Of a DNA stretch of 64,000 bases, positions 8,058 to 17,452 are shown piece after piece. The notes below the pieces were generated by a model. The model made no database searches, had not been told where the DNA came from, and was given only the letters and a program-made list of their open reading frames with translations. Every line of letters begins with the position of its first letter. The stretch's first letter is position 1. The DNA lies in contig CAWEYC010000035.1 of NCBI GenBank assembly GCA_963813195.1, positions 1 to 64,000 of the forward strand, in the 5' to 3' direction. The DNA is from Roseiarcus sp963813195 (lineage in GTDB: Bacteria > Pseudomonadota > Alphaproteobacteria > Rhizobiales > Beijerinckiaceae). The translations under genes were made by a program, and so were the position numbers.

Positions 8058-9497
8058 GTAAGGCGTTGGCTTCGTCAGTCGCCCTCCTCACCCTCCTAAG
8101 ATCACGGCGCAGCCCGTCCTGTGTGCTCTCCGCCCTGCTGCGGTTGAGCGCGATCCCAACCGGGCCAAAAAACGAGGCGTCCCCTCCGACGATCTCGTCG
8201 CGCGTCGGCCGCTTTGCGATTGCGTGGCGCCGCACCCAGTTGCTACATCGGTTTCCGTCGCAGCCGTCTTCGCCCGGTTTTGCGGGGATCGCGGAGCGTT
8301 CCGAAAGCCTGCTGGGAATCCTGGCGCTCCGGCCAGCGCCCGGCGGTCGGGTAACATTCGCCGCCACACGGTACGGCGATGGGGGCGCGGGCGACTGATC
8401 CCGCCGCGAAGTTTGACCACTTCGCCAAAACCGGTCGCCGCGCCTAAACGGCAACGCGCGTTTTCAACCAGTTTTGCGGTCGCGAATTAAGGCGGCCGTC
8501 TTTGGACCCGTCAGAGGGAACGGCGCACTCACATCGGAATCGCCCCGCAAGACCAGCGTCGGAAATCTCGATCGCTTTGAGGTCGGGTCGAATGCTCCCG
8601 AGGGTGGACCCTACGCCTACCCCCCTCCCCTTTCCGGATTCGACGCCAAGCGCGGCAACCTCTCAGCATGCCCAGCTCAACCGACGGAGGGGGGGCCGCA
8701 ATGAAAACCAAACCGGGTTTGTCCCAGCTCGATTTCGCAGTTGCATGACCCAATTCGCTGGTCCATTCTGATTCGTGGGGATGTCGCAAGAAGCCTGAGT
8801 TTCCTTGGGATTCCCGATGTTTGCTGGGGGTCCAGGTCCCCCAGCCAATCTTTTCAATGATTTAGCCGACCGATAAGCAGGGAAATCCGATACTGATAGG
8901 CAATTGATAAGCACCGGGCGCGAGAGGCCATTTCCCCGAGCGAAATTGATAAGCGGCCCCAAGCCCGCGAACGCCCCCGCCGCAACCTCACTTCGTCCCT
9001 TCCCCGCGGCAATATGTCACTCCGAGCGCCCTAAATCGCCCTTTCGCGATCTCAACGAGAAAGCCGATTCCGACCGCCACCAGCGCCGCGCGAATTTCGA
9101 CCTCATAGAACGGCAAAACCTCTCGTCCGTTTTCGAACGCCGCGATAACCCAAAGCGTGACGCCAGCACCGTCGGAAAGCTCGCGCCGGGTCCATTTGAG
9201 AATTTCGCGCGCTTCGCGGCATTGATCGGGGGACCCGCGGGTCCTCGCGTTCGCGCCGGCGGCACCGCGTCAAGTTGCGGATGCACCCGCGCTGCGCCAA
9301 TAGTTGATGAACAGGCGCGCAACCGCCAGAAATATCTTGAATCATGTTGAACGCGGGTTGGCTATGGTAGGTTATGCTTAAAGAATCGCGTGTCGACCCC
9401 GCGCCCTACGGCGCTGGCGCCTGCCGAGGTGGGAGATCGCACTTGTTAGGCGCGCCTTGCCCAAGGGCGGACCTGATCGCCGTCGATCTATAATCGG
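8058..9497. other. 1.4-kb stretch without a supportable gene
   Basis: The open frames here lack ribosome sites and recognisable motifs, and they overlap on several strands. A minus-strand frame at about 8050-8240 (TRDEIVGGDASFFGPVGIAL) has protein-like composition and may be the end of a lost gene; I cannot name it. At 8823-8845 there is an 8-bp stem with a 7-base loop followed by a T-rich stretch, perhaps a weak terminator. At 8871, 8902 and 8943 the element GATAAGC recurs, twice as AATTGATAAGC. Confidence 0.45.
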
Positions 9498-9995
9498 TTA
9501 TCGGCACAAGTCGACATAGTGGCGTCCGAGGTAATGGCCATGTCGATCATATATTCGCTGAAGGCGGACGCAGCCCGCATCCCCGCCATTCGTGTAGGCG
9601 CCGCCATAATCGGGCCCGTAACCATAGCCCCCGTAACCATAGCCCCCGTAACCATAGTCTAAGTCATAGGGATAGCCGTAATCCCCATAATCCCCGTAGT
9701 CCCCGTAGTCCCCGTAGTCCCCGTAGCCGCCATACCCACCGCCATAGCCGCGATACCCATAGCCACGATACCCATAGCCACGATACCCACCGCCGAATCC
9801 TCCGCCGCCGAGACCGCCGCCGCCAAAGCCGCCGCCGTGGAATCCTCCGCCGCCGCCGCCGAAACCGCCGCCGTGGAACCCTCCTCCTCCGCCGCCGCCC
9901 ATGCGAATGGCCAGGGCCGGGGACGTCGCGACCAAACTGCCGAACGTAATCGCCGCCAGTGATCCGGCGATCGATTTGAAAAGTGATGAGCGCAT
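9498..9995 (-). CDS. Secreted glycine/tyrosine-rich repeat protein
   Basis: The product is 165 aa and starts with a signal peptide (residues 1-29, ending SPALA). It then has GGGGF/FHGGGF repeats, a YRGYGYRGYG block and a GDY tandem block, and ends in a non-repetitive tail with two cysteines (CVRLQRIYDRHGHYLGRHY). The ribosome site GGAGGA lies 7 bases before the ATG. Low-complexity secreted proteins of this kind occur widely in alphaproteobacteria, but their function is unknown; an envelope-surface role is inference. The GDY block is encoded by near-identical 9-bp units that could vary in number by slippage. Confidence 0.75.
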   Translation of the reverse strand: MRSSLFKSIAGSLAAITFGSLVATSPALAIRMGGGGGGGFHGGGFGGGGGGFHGGGFGGGGLGGGGFGGGYRGYGYRGYGYRGYGGGYGGYGDYGDYGDYGDYGDYGYPYDLDYGYGGYGYGGYGYGPDYGGAYTNGGDAGCVRLQRIYDRHGHYLGRHYVDLCR

Positions 9996-10155
9996 GGTTA
10001 CGTCCTCCGCCCACTAGTCTCCATGACGAGTCCGGTGCCCTCCATTTCTTTAGTCTCTAGATGGGAGCAAAAACTGGCGCATTCAATCCGGGGCTCGAAC
10101 ACAAAACCCACGATTTGCCGTGATTGGCCGTTGATCGGAATTGCGTCGTGGAGGG

Positions 10156-10317
10156 TCACCGCGCGACCGGCGCGCTCCCACCAATCGGCGGTTTCTTCAT
10201 GACGACGAAGCCCGCGCGATCGAGGTACTCGACAAGGCGCCTCGCCACGATCCGCGCCATCGCGAAGCATTGGGGGGCGATCACGGCGGTAATCGATGGT
10301 TCAACCCTATCTATCAC
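10156..10317 (-). CDS. Possible small protein, unknown function
   Basis: The frame encodes 53 aa from a GTG with GGAG 7 bases upstream. The sequence has plausible protein composition (AMARIVARRLVEYLDRAGFV) with an amphipathic helix and a basic, proline-containing end. I do not recognise the family. There is no partner gene nearby. The case rests on the ribosome site and composition only, so it could be a chance frame. Confidence 0.3.
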   Translation of the reverse strand: MIDRVEPSITAVIAPQCFAMARIVARRLVEYLDRAGFVVMKKPPIGGSAPVAR

Positions 10318-10384
10318 CAAATTGCTCCATCGGCGCAGAGGGTCGCGCGATCCCAACGCCGATCGAATTGCTCGCACGGTTTAC

Positions 10385-10543
10385 TTACGAGCGAGCCGAT
10401 CCCCGCCGCCGCTTGTCGTGGCTCGATGCAGTCTTCAACGGAACGAGCGACTGCGCGCGCGCAGATCGGACCCCCCGCAACGCCGCGACCGCGAATGCAA
10501 CCGGAACGGCGAGAAAAGTCAGAAATAGAACTGACGCGAACAT
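10385..10543 (-). CDS. Small single-span membrane protein, unknown function
   Basis: The frame encodes 52 aa. The first 23 residues form one hydrophobic segment (MFASVLFLTFLAVPVAFAVA), followed by a basic tail rich in R and K. ATG 10543 has a strong ribosome site, AAAGGAGA, 8 bases upstream, which supports translation. No homologous family is recognised. It could be a small inner-membrane protein or an orphan signal-peptide-like product. Confidence 0.45.
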   Translation of the reverse strand: MFASVLFLTFLAVPVAFAVAALRGVRSARAQSLVPLKTASSHDKRRRGSARS

Positions 10544-10940
10544 GGCGCGGTCTCCTTTAGCCCGCACATCGTCGCCCGAAGCCCATCAGCCGCTTTGCGA
10601 TCGGTCAATTGATTGGCCCCACGTTCGGCTGTGGCGCGTTCCCGATCGGACGGGGCGGTGACGCGCGACGGTCCGAACCACCTCTGGATTTCCGGCGTCA
10701 CTTATGTCGCGTGGGCGGCTCGGGCCGGTCGTGCCGCGCGCTGTCGACGTCTAACGACGAATGACGAAGTTGATCCGTGTCTTTGGATGAGACGCCGTTT
10801 GATTCACATCATGGATGCTCGCCCGAGTGGGCTTTAAACTGAGCTACCTCCGCGCAATGCGCGACGATCAAGATTTCCATTTCGGCTTCAGTAGCAAAAT
10901 GGAAGCGGTGCACGGGACGTTCATCTCAGGAGGTAAGTTC

Positions 10941-11732
10941 ATGACATTGCGATACACCAACACCGCATTTGGGCTGTTCGCCTTGGGGCTGATCGGGTTG
11001 ATGCCGGATGCTCGCGCCGCAGAGACCGCCGAAGCGCCGCAGCCAGGAATCAGCGCAGACGCCAGCGCCGCGATACGACAAATGAGCAAGGCGCTGTCGG
11101 CGGATGAATTCTCCTTCCAGGCACGAACCATCCGTGTCTATCAGGATGATGACGGTCAGCCGCTTCACGTTTTCCACACCATCAAGGTCTTTGCGCATCG
11201 ACCGGATCAGCTCGCCGTGCACCGCACCGGCGACGATGGGGCGACCGATTTGTTCTACGACGGAAAGACGGTGGCTCTCTTCGGCGCCAACGAAAACAAG
11301 TACGCGCGCGTCAATGCGTCGAACAACATCGGAGGTATGCTAGATGAGGTCAGCGATCGCCTCAACGTCGACTTCCCCCTCGCGGACTTCCTGGATGTCG
11401 ATCCAGGAAAGATGTTCCTGTCCGGCGTGACGAGCGGCAAAGAGCTCGGCCCCGTCACGATCGACGGCAAACCCGCCCGGCATCTATTCTTTTCCCAGGC
11501 TGGCGGCATCGAGCTCGAGCTTTGGCTCGACAAGACCGAACAGGCAGCGCCGCAACGGCTGATCGTGACTTATCGCTTGATGCCGGGCCAACCGAGCTTC
11601 ATCGCCGAGTTCTCGGATTGGAACTTCTCGCCCCACCTATCGGACGCGGAATTCGTCTTTGCGCCTCCGGCTGGGGCAAAGGAGGTGGAATTGCAGGCGG
11701 CCGCTCCCGAGAAGAAGGAGAACAAGCAATGA
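10941..11732 (+). CDS. DUF2092 periplasmic protein
   Basis: The product is 263 aa. A signal peptide covers about residues 1-29 (cleavage near ARAAE). The rest matches the DUF2092 family in layout: an N-terminal helix (ISADASAAIRQMSKALS) followed by beta-rich segments ending near SDAEFVFAPPAGAK. These folds resemble lipoprotein-carrier (LolA-like) proteins, but no substrate is known. ATG 10941 is chosen because AGGAGGT precedes it by 7 bases; upstream in-frame starts would bury the signal peptide. The stop overlaps the start of the next gene by 4 bases, so the two are co-translated. Confidence 0.8.
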   Translation: MTLRYTNTAFGLFALGLIGLMPDARAAETAEAPQPGISADASAAIRQMSKALSADEFSFQARTIRVYQDDDGQPLHVFHTIKVFAHRPDQLAVHRTGDDGATDLFYDGKTVALFGANENKYARVNASNNIGGMLDEVSDRLNVDFPLADFLDVDPGKMFLSGVTSGKELGPVTIDGKPARHLFFSQAGGIELELWLDKTEQAAPQRLIVTYRLMPGQPSFIAEFSDWNFSPHLSDAEFVFAPPAGAKEVELQAAAPEKKENKQ

Positions 11733-12112
11733 GACGCTTCCTATCGTTGGTGTGCCTTAGCCTGTTCGTTATTGCGACGGTCACACCGGACGCCTTCGCC
11801 TTCCGCGGTGGCGGCGGGTTCCGCGCTGGTGGCGGCGGGTTCCGCGGCGGCGGCGGCGGGTTCCGCGGCGGCGCCGGCGGGTTCCGCGGCGGCGGCTATC
11901 GTGGAGGCGCGGTTGGAGGCGTGGGCTATCGTGGAGGCGCGGTTGGCGGCGTGGGCTATCGTGGAGGCGTTGGCTATCGTGGAGCCTATTACGGCGGCGC
12001 GGGCCTCGTCGCCGGTGCAGCGGTCGGCGCCGCGGCGGCAAGCGCCTACTATCCGGCGCCGTATTATGGCGGGCAGGCCTATTGCGGCTACGATCCTTAT
12101 CCACCTTGTTAG
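11729..12112 (+). CDS. Secreted glycine-rich repeat protein
   Basis: The product is 127 aa: a signal peptide (residues 1-24, ending DAFA), then repeats of the form FRGGGGG and VGYRGGAVGG, then an alanine-rich hydrophobic stretch (GLVAGAAVGAAAASAYYPAP) and a short Cys-containing end. ATG 11729 overlaps the DUF2092 stop (ATGA) and has AAGGAG upstream. Pairing with a DUF2092 gene suggests a shared envelope role. The function is unknown. It resembles the glycine-rich protein at 9.5-10.0 kb in composition but not in its tail. Confidence 0.75.
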   Translation: MRRFLSLVCLSLFVIATVTPDAFAFRGGGGFRAGGGGFRGGGGGFRGGAGGFRGGGYRGGAVGGVGYRGGAVGGVGYRGGVGYRGAYYGGAGLVAGAAVGAAAASAYYPAPYYGGQAYCGYDPYPPC

Positions 12113-12271
12113 GGCCTGTTCCCGATAGGTCGGGCGTCGCATTCGAGCAGCATCGGACACGGGTCGTTTTAAGTTGGGACTCCGCTTCGTCGCGTGAATG
12201 AATTTTGGCGTGGCGTAGTCGGCGGGGCTACTCAACGACTGCCAAGCTCGCTCGGATCGCGCGGAGAGCGG

Positions 12272-12296
12272 CCGCTCCGTTTGCTAGACGGAGCGG
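12272..12296. terminator. Strong hairpin between convergent genes
   Basis: A perfect 9-bp GC-rich stem (12272-12280 with 12288-12296) encloses a 7-base loop. It lies between the ends of the glycine-rich gene and the ABC permease gene, so it could stop transcription from both sides. It lacks a clear T-run. Confidence 0.45.
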
Positions 12297-12364
12297 ATGA
12301 TGACGAAGAAGACGGGACGCAAGATCGAAGGCGAACTGATCGCGCCGCCAACCGTCGCGCGCGG

Positions 12365-13549
12365 TCAGCCGCCGAAGATTACGCGGCGGAAGCGCCGCAT
12401 CGCGATCGCAAAATAGACCGCTCCGATGATCAGCATCGCCACGAGCGGCTTCCATACGAGGGTCATGTCCGCGCCGCGGAAGAGCACGGCCTGGGCGAAC
12501 GCGACGAAATGCGGCGTCGGGCTGATCGTCTGCATCATATACTGCAGCCAGACCGGCATGCTTTCCATCGGGGTGCTGCTGCCGGAAAGCAACTGTGTGA
12601 CCATCAGCACCGGCATCGCGAGCAAACCGAACTGCCCCATCGTCGTCGCCAGCGTGCCGAGCATGATGCCAAGCGCCGCCACGACGAGAGCGTAGATCCC
12701 GGCGCCGAGCAGGAATAGCAGCAAGGAGCCGTTGATCGGCGAGCCGATCCACCAGTGCACGACGAACTGCAGCGACAGCATCGCCGCCACCAGGATGACG
12801 AGGCCGTTGGCGATCATCTTCGCCAGCATGATTTCGGTGGGCACGACCGGCATCACGAGCAGATGCTCGACCGTGCCCTGCTCGCGCTCGCGAATGAGCG
12901 CGGCGCCGGTCAGAATGACGGTCAGCAGCGTGATCTGATTGATGACCTGCGTCATCGCCGAGAACCAGGACGTCTTCAGGTTCGGGTTGAAGGCCGCGCG
13001 CACGACGAGATTGATCGGCGTGCCGGTGGAGTTCTCCCTCCCGGAAATGAACCTTTGGATTTCGTTGGCGATGGCGGTCCTCAGGTAGCTCGCGCCGTTG
13101 CCGGCCTGGGCAACCGCCGTCGCGTCCGCATTGATCTGGATACCCGTCTTTCGTTGGGCCCGAATGTCGGATTCGAAGTTGGGTGGAATTTCGACGACGA
13201 ACAGGAGTTCGCCCTTGTCCATCTTGGAGTTGATCTCGGAGGCGCTGATAGACACCGGCGGCTGGAAGGTGGGGCGCCTGAGCCCCGCGGCGATCCGCCG
13301 CGAAAGGTCCGAGCCGTCCTCGTCGACGATTCCGACCGAGAGATTGGTCGCCTCGGTCACGGCGCCGGTCGCGACGGTGTTCACCGAGAAGCTGAAGGCG
13401 TAGACGACCAGCACCAGCATGGTCGGGTCCGCCCGTATGCTTCTGAGCTCCTTGATAACGAGGCGGAAGACGTTGACGACATGGCCGCTGAACGTCAGCG
13501 GTTTGGCCTCTGCGAGATGCGGCGTCCCGGCGGAGGGAATTGACGTCAT
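12365..13549 (-). CDS. ABC-2 type transporter permease (YhhJ-like)
   Basis: The product is about 394 aa. One membrane helix near the N-terminus (TMLVLVVYAFSFSVNTVA) is followed by a large extracytoplasmic domain, about residues 60-200. A cluster of five helices at the C-terminus contains the ABC-2 signature region (EREQGTVEHLLVMPV). It is the last gene of a three-gene operon with an HlyD-type adaptor and an RbbA-like fused ATPase/permease, the YhiI-RbbA-YhhJ arrangement. ATG 13549 starts 1 base after the RbbA stop, with GGAGGCG as ribosome site. The likely role is one membrane half of an exporter; the substrate is unknown. Confidence 0.85.
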   Translation of the reverse strand: MTSIPSAGTPHLAEAKPLTFSGHVVNVFRLVIKELRSIRADPTMLVLVVYAFSFSVNTVATGAVTEATNLSVGIVDEDGSDLSRRIAAGLRRPTFQPPVSISASEINSKMDKGELLFVVEIPPNFESDIRAQRKTGIQINADATAVAQAGNGASYLRTAIANEIQRFISGRENSTGTPINLVVRAAFNPNLKTSWFSAMTQVINQITLLTVILTGAALIREREQGTVEHLLVMPVVPTEIMLAKMIANGLVILVAAMLSLQFVVHWWIGSPINGSLLLFLLGAGIYALVVAALGIMLGTLATTMGQFGLLAMPVLMVTQLLSGSSTPMESMPVWLQYMMQTISPTPHFVAFAQAVLFRGADMTLVWKPLVAMLIIGAVYFAIAMRRFRRVIFGG

Positions 13550-13550
13550 C

Positions 13551-16295
13551 TCACGCCTCCTGTTTGCGGAGCAGGAGAAGCGACAGCGCGAGAAACGCGA
13601 GAGCGATAATGGTGATCGCGGCGACATTGCGCCAGAGGTCGAGCATTCCGAGCGCCTTGGCGAACACGCCGACGGTGATCGGCTGATACCAGGCCGAGGG
13701 AAATGACAGCCCGAGGATCTTCGCCGTTCCCGACAGGGACGACACCGGCGCGAACAGTCCGGAAAAGTTCACAGCCGGAACGATCGAGAGAATCGCTGTC
13801 GCGAACACCGCCGCCACCTGAGTGCGCACGAACGAGGAAATGAGCTGCCCGAACCCGGTCGTGGCGAAGACATAGACGATGGTGCCGATGAGCAGAGTGA
13901 GGAACGGCCCCTTGATCGGCACATGGAATATGAAGATCGCCATAAGGAACAGGAAGACAAAATTCACCATCGCCACCGCGACATAGGGGAGCTGTTTGCC
14001 GATGAGGAACTCGAACTTGGTGATCGGCGTCGAGCGGAAATTGGCGATCGAGCCGGTCTCCTTCTCGCGCACGACCGCGATCGCCGACATGATCGCGGGG
14101 ATCAGGCATAGCATCAGCATGAACACGCTCGGCACCATGGCGTTGACACTGAGGAAGGCCTGGTTGTAGCGGAAGCGCGTCTCGATGTTGTCTTCGTTCC
14201 ACGCGTTCGGCGCACCGGGGCGGCGCACTTCGCGCTGTAGCTCCTCGCCCTGCTTGCGCGTCACACCGCTGACGTAGTTCTTCGCCGTTTCGCCGCGGAA
14301 CGTCATCGCACCGTCGACCGTCGCGTCGACCTCCGGCTTGCGGCCGTTCGTCAGGTCGCGGCCGAACCCAGAGGGCACCTCGACGACAATCTGGGTGGCG
14401 CCGCTCTTGAGGCGTCTCTCCGTCTCCGCGGCTGATGTAATCGGCGGCTGCATGGAAAAGTAGCGGGAACCCTCAAAACCTTGAAGCAGCTCGCGGCTTT
14501 GCGGCGTGTCGTCCTGATCGAAGGCCGCCGTCTGCAGATTTTCGATATCGAACGAAATGCCGTAGCCGAACGCGAACATCAATATGATCGGCCCGAAGAC
14601 GGCGAAGGCCACCCGGATCGGGTCGCGCAAGAGCTCGACCGTTTCGCGGCGAGCGTAGGCCCACAGACGCGCCGGATCGAAGTGCTTCGGGGCCAGGAGC
14701 GGCTCCGTCTCGACCGTCTCGGCGCCGGGCTGCGGGGCCTCGATCTTTTTCGACCGATCGATCCCGGCCGCCTCCGCCAAGTATCCGACGAACGTATCCT
14801 CGAGCGAATCACCGCCACGCTCCTTGACCAATTCCAGCGGCGGGCCGACCGCCAGCACCTTGCCCGCGTGCATGAGCGAGATGCGATCGCAGCGTTCCGC
14901 TTCGTTCATGAAATGGGTCGTAACGAAAATCGTCACGCCGTCATCGCGCGAGAGATCGATCAGGGTGCGCCAGAACGCGTCGCGCGCGATCGGATCGACG
15001 CCCGACGTCGGCTCGTCGAGGATGAGAATTGCGGGCTCGTGCAGCACCGCGACAGCGAGCTGAAGGCGCTGTTTGATGCCGAGGGGCAGGCTGTCCGGTC
15101 GCGTGTTGACCGAGGCCTTCAGATCGTAGCGCTCGAGCAACTCCTTGAGCCGGCCCGCGATCTTTTCCCGCGGCAAGTGATAGAGCTGCGCATGCAGCTC
15201 GAGATTCTGGCCGACCGTCAGTTCGCCGTAGAGAGAGAACGCCTGCGTCATGTAGCCGACGTTGCGCCGCGCCTCCATGTCGCTCGAACCCATTGGCTGG
15301 CCGAACAATTTGCACCAACCGCTGGTCGCCGGCAGGAATCCCGTCAGCATCTTCATCGTGGTCGACTTGCCGCAGCCGTTGGAGCCGAGAAAGCCGAAGA
15401 TCTCGCCGCGGGGGATTTTGAAACTGACGTGATCGACGGCGATGAAGTCGCCGAACTGCCGGGTCAGTCCCTCGGCCTCGATCGCTGGAGTCTCGTCGGG
15501 CGAGGCGACGCGAGGACGCACGACGACCTTCTTGTGCAGCGCCCGCTTGGCCTCGGGCATCATCGCGATAAACGCCTCGTCGAGATTGGGCTCGCCGGTC
15601 TTGGCAAGCAGTTCCTTCAGGGCGCCGGTCGCGATGATCTTGCCGTCGTCCATCGCCATCAACCAGTCGAAGCGCTGCGCCTCGTCCATGTAGGCGGTCG
15701 CAACGATGACGCTCATTTGCGGACGCCGCGCGCGAATCGAATTGATGAGGTCCCAAAACTGGCCGCGCGACAGTGGATCGACGCCGGTGGTCGGCTCGTC
15801 GAGAATGAGGAGGTCCGGATCATTGATGAGCGCGCAGCAGAGGCTCAGCTTCTGTTTCATGCCGCCGGAGAGCTTGCCGGCGGGGCGGGCCTCGAATTTT
15901 TCCATCGCGGTCGCGGTGAGGAGCTCCGTGATGCGCGCTCGCCGCTCCGCCGCGCCCTGTCCAAACAGGCGGCCGAAGAAATCGATGTTCTCGAACACGC
16001 TCAGGGTCGGGTACAGGTTGCGTCCCAGCCCCTGCGGCATATAGGCGATGCGGCCGCGGATTTCCCTCAAGTTGTGGGAATTGCGGATGTCCTTGTCGAA
16101 AACGACGACCTCGCCGTGCTGAATCTTCCGCACCCCCGCGATGAGCGCGAGCAACGTGGACTTGCCCACGCCGTCCGGCCCGATGACGCCGACCATGATG
16201 CGCGCGGGGATGTCGATGCTGACGTCATTGAGCGCAACCGTGGCGCCGTACCGGTGCGATGCGTTCGTGACCCGTGCGATGGGTTCGTCGGTCAT
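13551..16295 (-). CDS. rbbA: RbbA-like fused ABC transporter (two ATPase domains plus permease)
   Basis: The product is 914 aa. ATPase domain 1 (about 1-240) has Walker A GPDGVGKST, signature LSGGMKQK and Walker B LLILDEPTTGVD. Domain 2 (about 275-510) has GSNGCGKST and ILILDEPTSGVD, but its signature position reads LPLGIKQR, a degenerate form common in this family. Residues about 550-914 are an ABC-2 permease. In E. coli RbbA is described as a ribosome-associated ATPase; in this operon context it looks like an export pump core. The start overlaps the HlyD stop by 4 bases (ATGA), which indicates translational coupling. The substrate is unknown. Confidence 0.88.
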   Translation of the reverse strand: MTDEPIARVTNASHRYGATVALNDVSIDIPARIMVGVIGPDGVGKSTLLALIAGVRKIQHGEVVVFDKDIRNSHNLREIRGRIAYMPQGLGRNLYPTLSVFENIDFFGRLFGQGAAERRARITELLTATAMEKFEARPAGKLSGGMKQKLSLCCALINDPDLLILDEPTTGVDPLSRGQFWDLINSIRARRPQMSVIVATAYMDEAQRFDWLMAMDDGKIIATGALKELLAKTGEPNLDEAFIAMMPEAKRALHKKVVVRPRVASPDETPAIEAEGLTRQFGDFIAVDHVSFKIPRGEIFGFLGSNGCGKSTTMKMLTGFLPATSGWCKLFGQPMGSSDMEARRNVGYMTQAFSLYGELTVGQNLELHAQLYHLPREKIAGRLKELLERYDLKASVNTRPDSLPLGIKQRLQLAVAVLHEPAILILDEPTSGVDPIARDAFWRTLIDLSRDDGVTIFVTTHFMNEAERCDRISLMHAGKVLAVGPPLELVKERGGDSLEDTFVGYLAEAAGIDRSKKIEAPQPGAETVETEPLLAPKHFDPARLWAYARRETVELLRDPIRVAFAVFGPIILMFAFGYGISFDIENLQTAAFDQDDTPQSRELLQGFEGSRYFSMQPPITSAAETERRLKSGATQIVVEVPSGFGRDLTNGRKPEVDATVDGAMTFRGETAKNYVSGVTRKQGEELQREVRRPGAPNAWNEDNIETRFRYNQAFLSVNAMVPSVFMLMLCLIPAIMSAIAVVREKETGSIANFRSTPITKFEFLIGKQLPYVAVAMVNFVFLFLMAIFIFHVPIKGPFLTLLIGTIVYVFATTGFGQLISSFVRTQVAAVFATAILSIVPAVNFSGLFAPVSSLSGTAKILGLSFPSAWYQPITVGVFAKALGMLDLWRNVAAITIIALAFLALSLLLLRKQEA

Positions 16296-17452
16296 TTGGC
16301 GTCGGGCGATTTCGTTTCAGGTGCTTTGTTGCCCGGCGCCTCGCCTGCGGGCGCTTGGGCCTGCGGCGTCGCTCCAGGAAGCTTCGTTTCAGGCGGCTTC
16401 GGAAGCCTGACCTGAAGGTCGTCGGGCCATTCAAGGTCCGCCTTCGTACGGACGAACCCCATGCCCCGGACGCCGGTCTTCACACGGGTGTAGAATTGCT
16501 GGAGAACCTGCGGATCTATCTTGAGCTTGACGCGAAACATCAGTTTCGCCCGCTCGTCCGTGGTTTCGACGGTTTTGGGCGTGAACTGCGCGTCCGCGGC
16601 GACGAAGCTCACCGACGCGGGAACGACGAAATCGGGGACGGGGTCGAGGATGATGCGGGCCTCGTCGCCCATGGCGACTTTGCCAGCGTCCGCCGCGGGC
16701 AGGAAGATGGTCATATAGACGTCGGTGAGGTCGAGGATCGTGACGATCGGCGCTCCCGCGGCGACGACCTCGCCTGCGCGAGCGAGCTGGTATTGCACCC
16801 TTCCGAGTCGGGGCGAGACCAAGGTAAGATCATTGATGATCGATTGGATGCGATCGACTTCAGCGTCTGAGTTCTTGATCTTGGACCGCGCCTGATCCCG
16901 CTGGGCGATCACGGATTTGACCGCTGCGTCCGCCGCATCGTAGTTCCGTTTGCGCTGCTCGTAGGTCTGCTTTGTTATTGTTCCGGTCTTCAGCAGCTCC
17001 GCCCCACGCTCGAAATCGGATTTGGCGTATTCGAGAGCGCTCTGGCGAGACGCGATTTCCGACTCGGCCGCCGTCAAAGCATCCTTGGAATGCTGCACAT
17101 CGGCTTGCGCAGCTCGCAATTGGGCTTCGTATTCGGGAGAGGAAATGCGCGCGATCGCCTGCCCAAGCGTCACGTTGGAGCCCTCCTCCACCGTCACCTC
17201 GGCGAGTTGTCCAGGGTACTTGGAGGAGACGTCGACCTGTGTCGCCTCGAGGCGTCCGTTCGACTTGACGATCCCCGTGGGCATGGTCTCGCCGCGCAAC
17301 CGCGCGATCAAATCGCGAATCATCGACTGCGCATTCGCCTCGGAGATGAAGCCAACTCCCTTCCAGAGGACCGGCGGCCCCGACGGCGTAATCGCGACGC
17401 CAGCGGCGAGTAGCGCAGTTAGGAGAAGGGCTGTGCCAATGCGGAGTGTCAT
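16292..17452 (-). CDS. HlyD-family membrane fusion protein (YhiI-like)
   Basis: The product is 386 aa. It has an N-terminal membrane anchor (LLLTALLAAGVAITPSGPPV), a biotinyl-lipoyl-like part (GQLAEVTVEEGSNVTLGQAI), a long coiled coil at about 115-215, a second lipoyl half with a beta barrel, and a proline- and alanine-rich C-terminal tail. It is the first gene of the exporter operon and overlaps rbbA by 4 bases. It should bridge the inner-membrane ABC pump to an outer-membrane channel. No TolC-like gene lies in the operon, so the channel must be encoded elsewhere. Confidence 0.87.
   Translation of the reverse strand: MTLRIGTALLLTALLAAGVAITPSGPPVLWKGVGFISEANAQSMIRDLIARLRGETMPTGIVKSNGRLEATQVDVSSKYPGQLAEVTVEEGSNVTLGQAIARISSPEYEAQLRAAQADVQHSKDALTAAESEIASRQSALEYAKSDFERGAELLKTGTITKQTYEQRKRNYDAADAAVKSVIAQRDQARSKIKNSDAEVDRIQSIINDLTLVSPRLGRVQYQLARAGEVVAAGAPIVTILDLTDVYMTIFLPAADAGKVAMGDEARIILDPVPDFVVPASVSFVAADAQFTPKTVETTDERAKLMFRVKLKIDPQVLQQFYTRVKTGVRGMGFVRTKADLEWPDDLQVRLPKPPETKLPGATPQAQAPAGEAPGNKAPETKSPDAK

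Noticed and set aside
8015..8398. Plus-strand open frame beginning RGQDLNLRPSGYE
   Set aside because: This is the well-known artefact of reading an antisense tRNA-fMet gene; the rest has no motif or ribosome site.
8058..9497. Search for a CRISPR array in the gene-less region
   Set aside because: Only short GATAAGC repeats with unequal spacing were seen; no regular repeat-spacer structure and no cas gene.
11772..12128. Alternative frames in the glycine-rich gene reading as Ala-rich or Arg-rich proteins
   Set aside because: They come from the GGC-type repeats; only the frame with signal peptide and ribosome site is supported.
14481..16415. Long plus-strand open frame of 644 codons
   Set aside because: It is the antisense shadow of the rbbA-like gene in GC-rich DNA; no motif, and the minus-strand gene is unmistakable.
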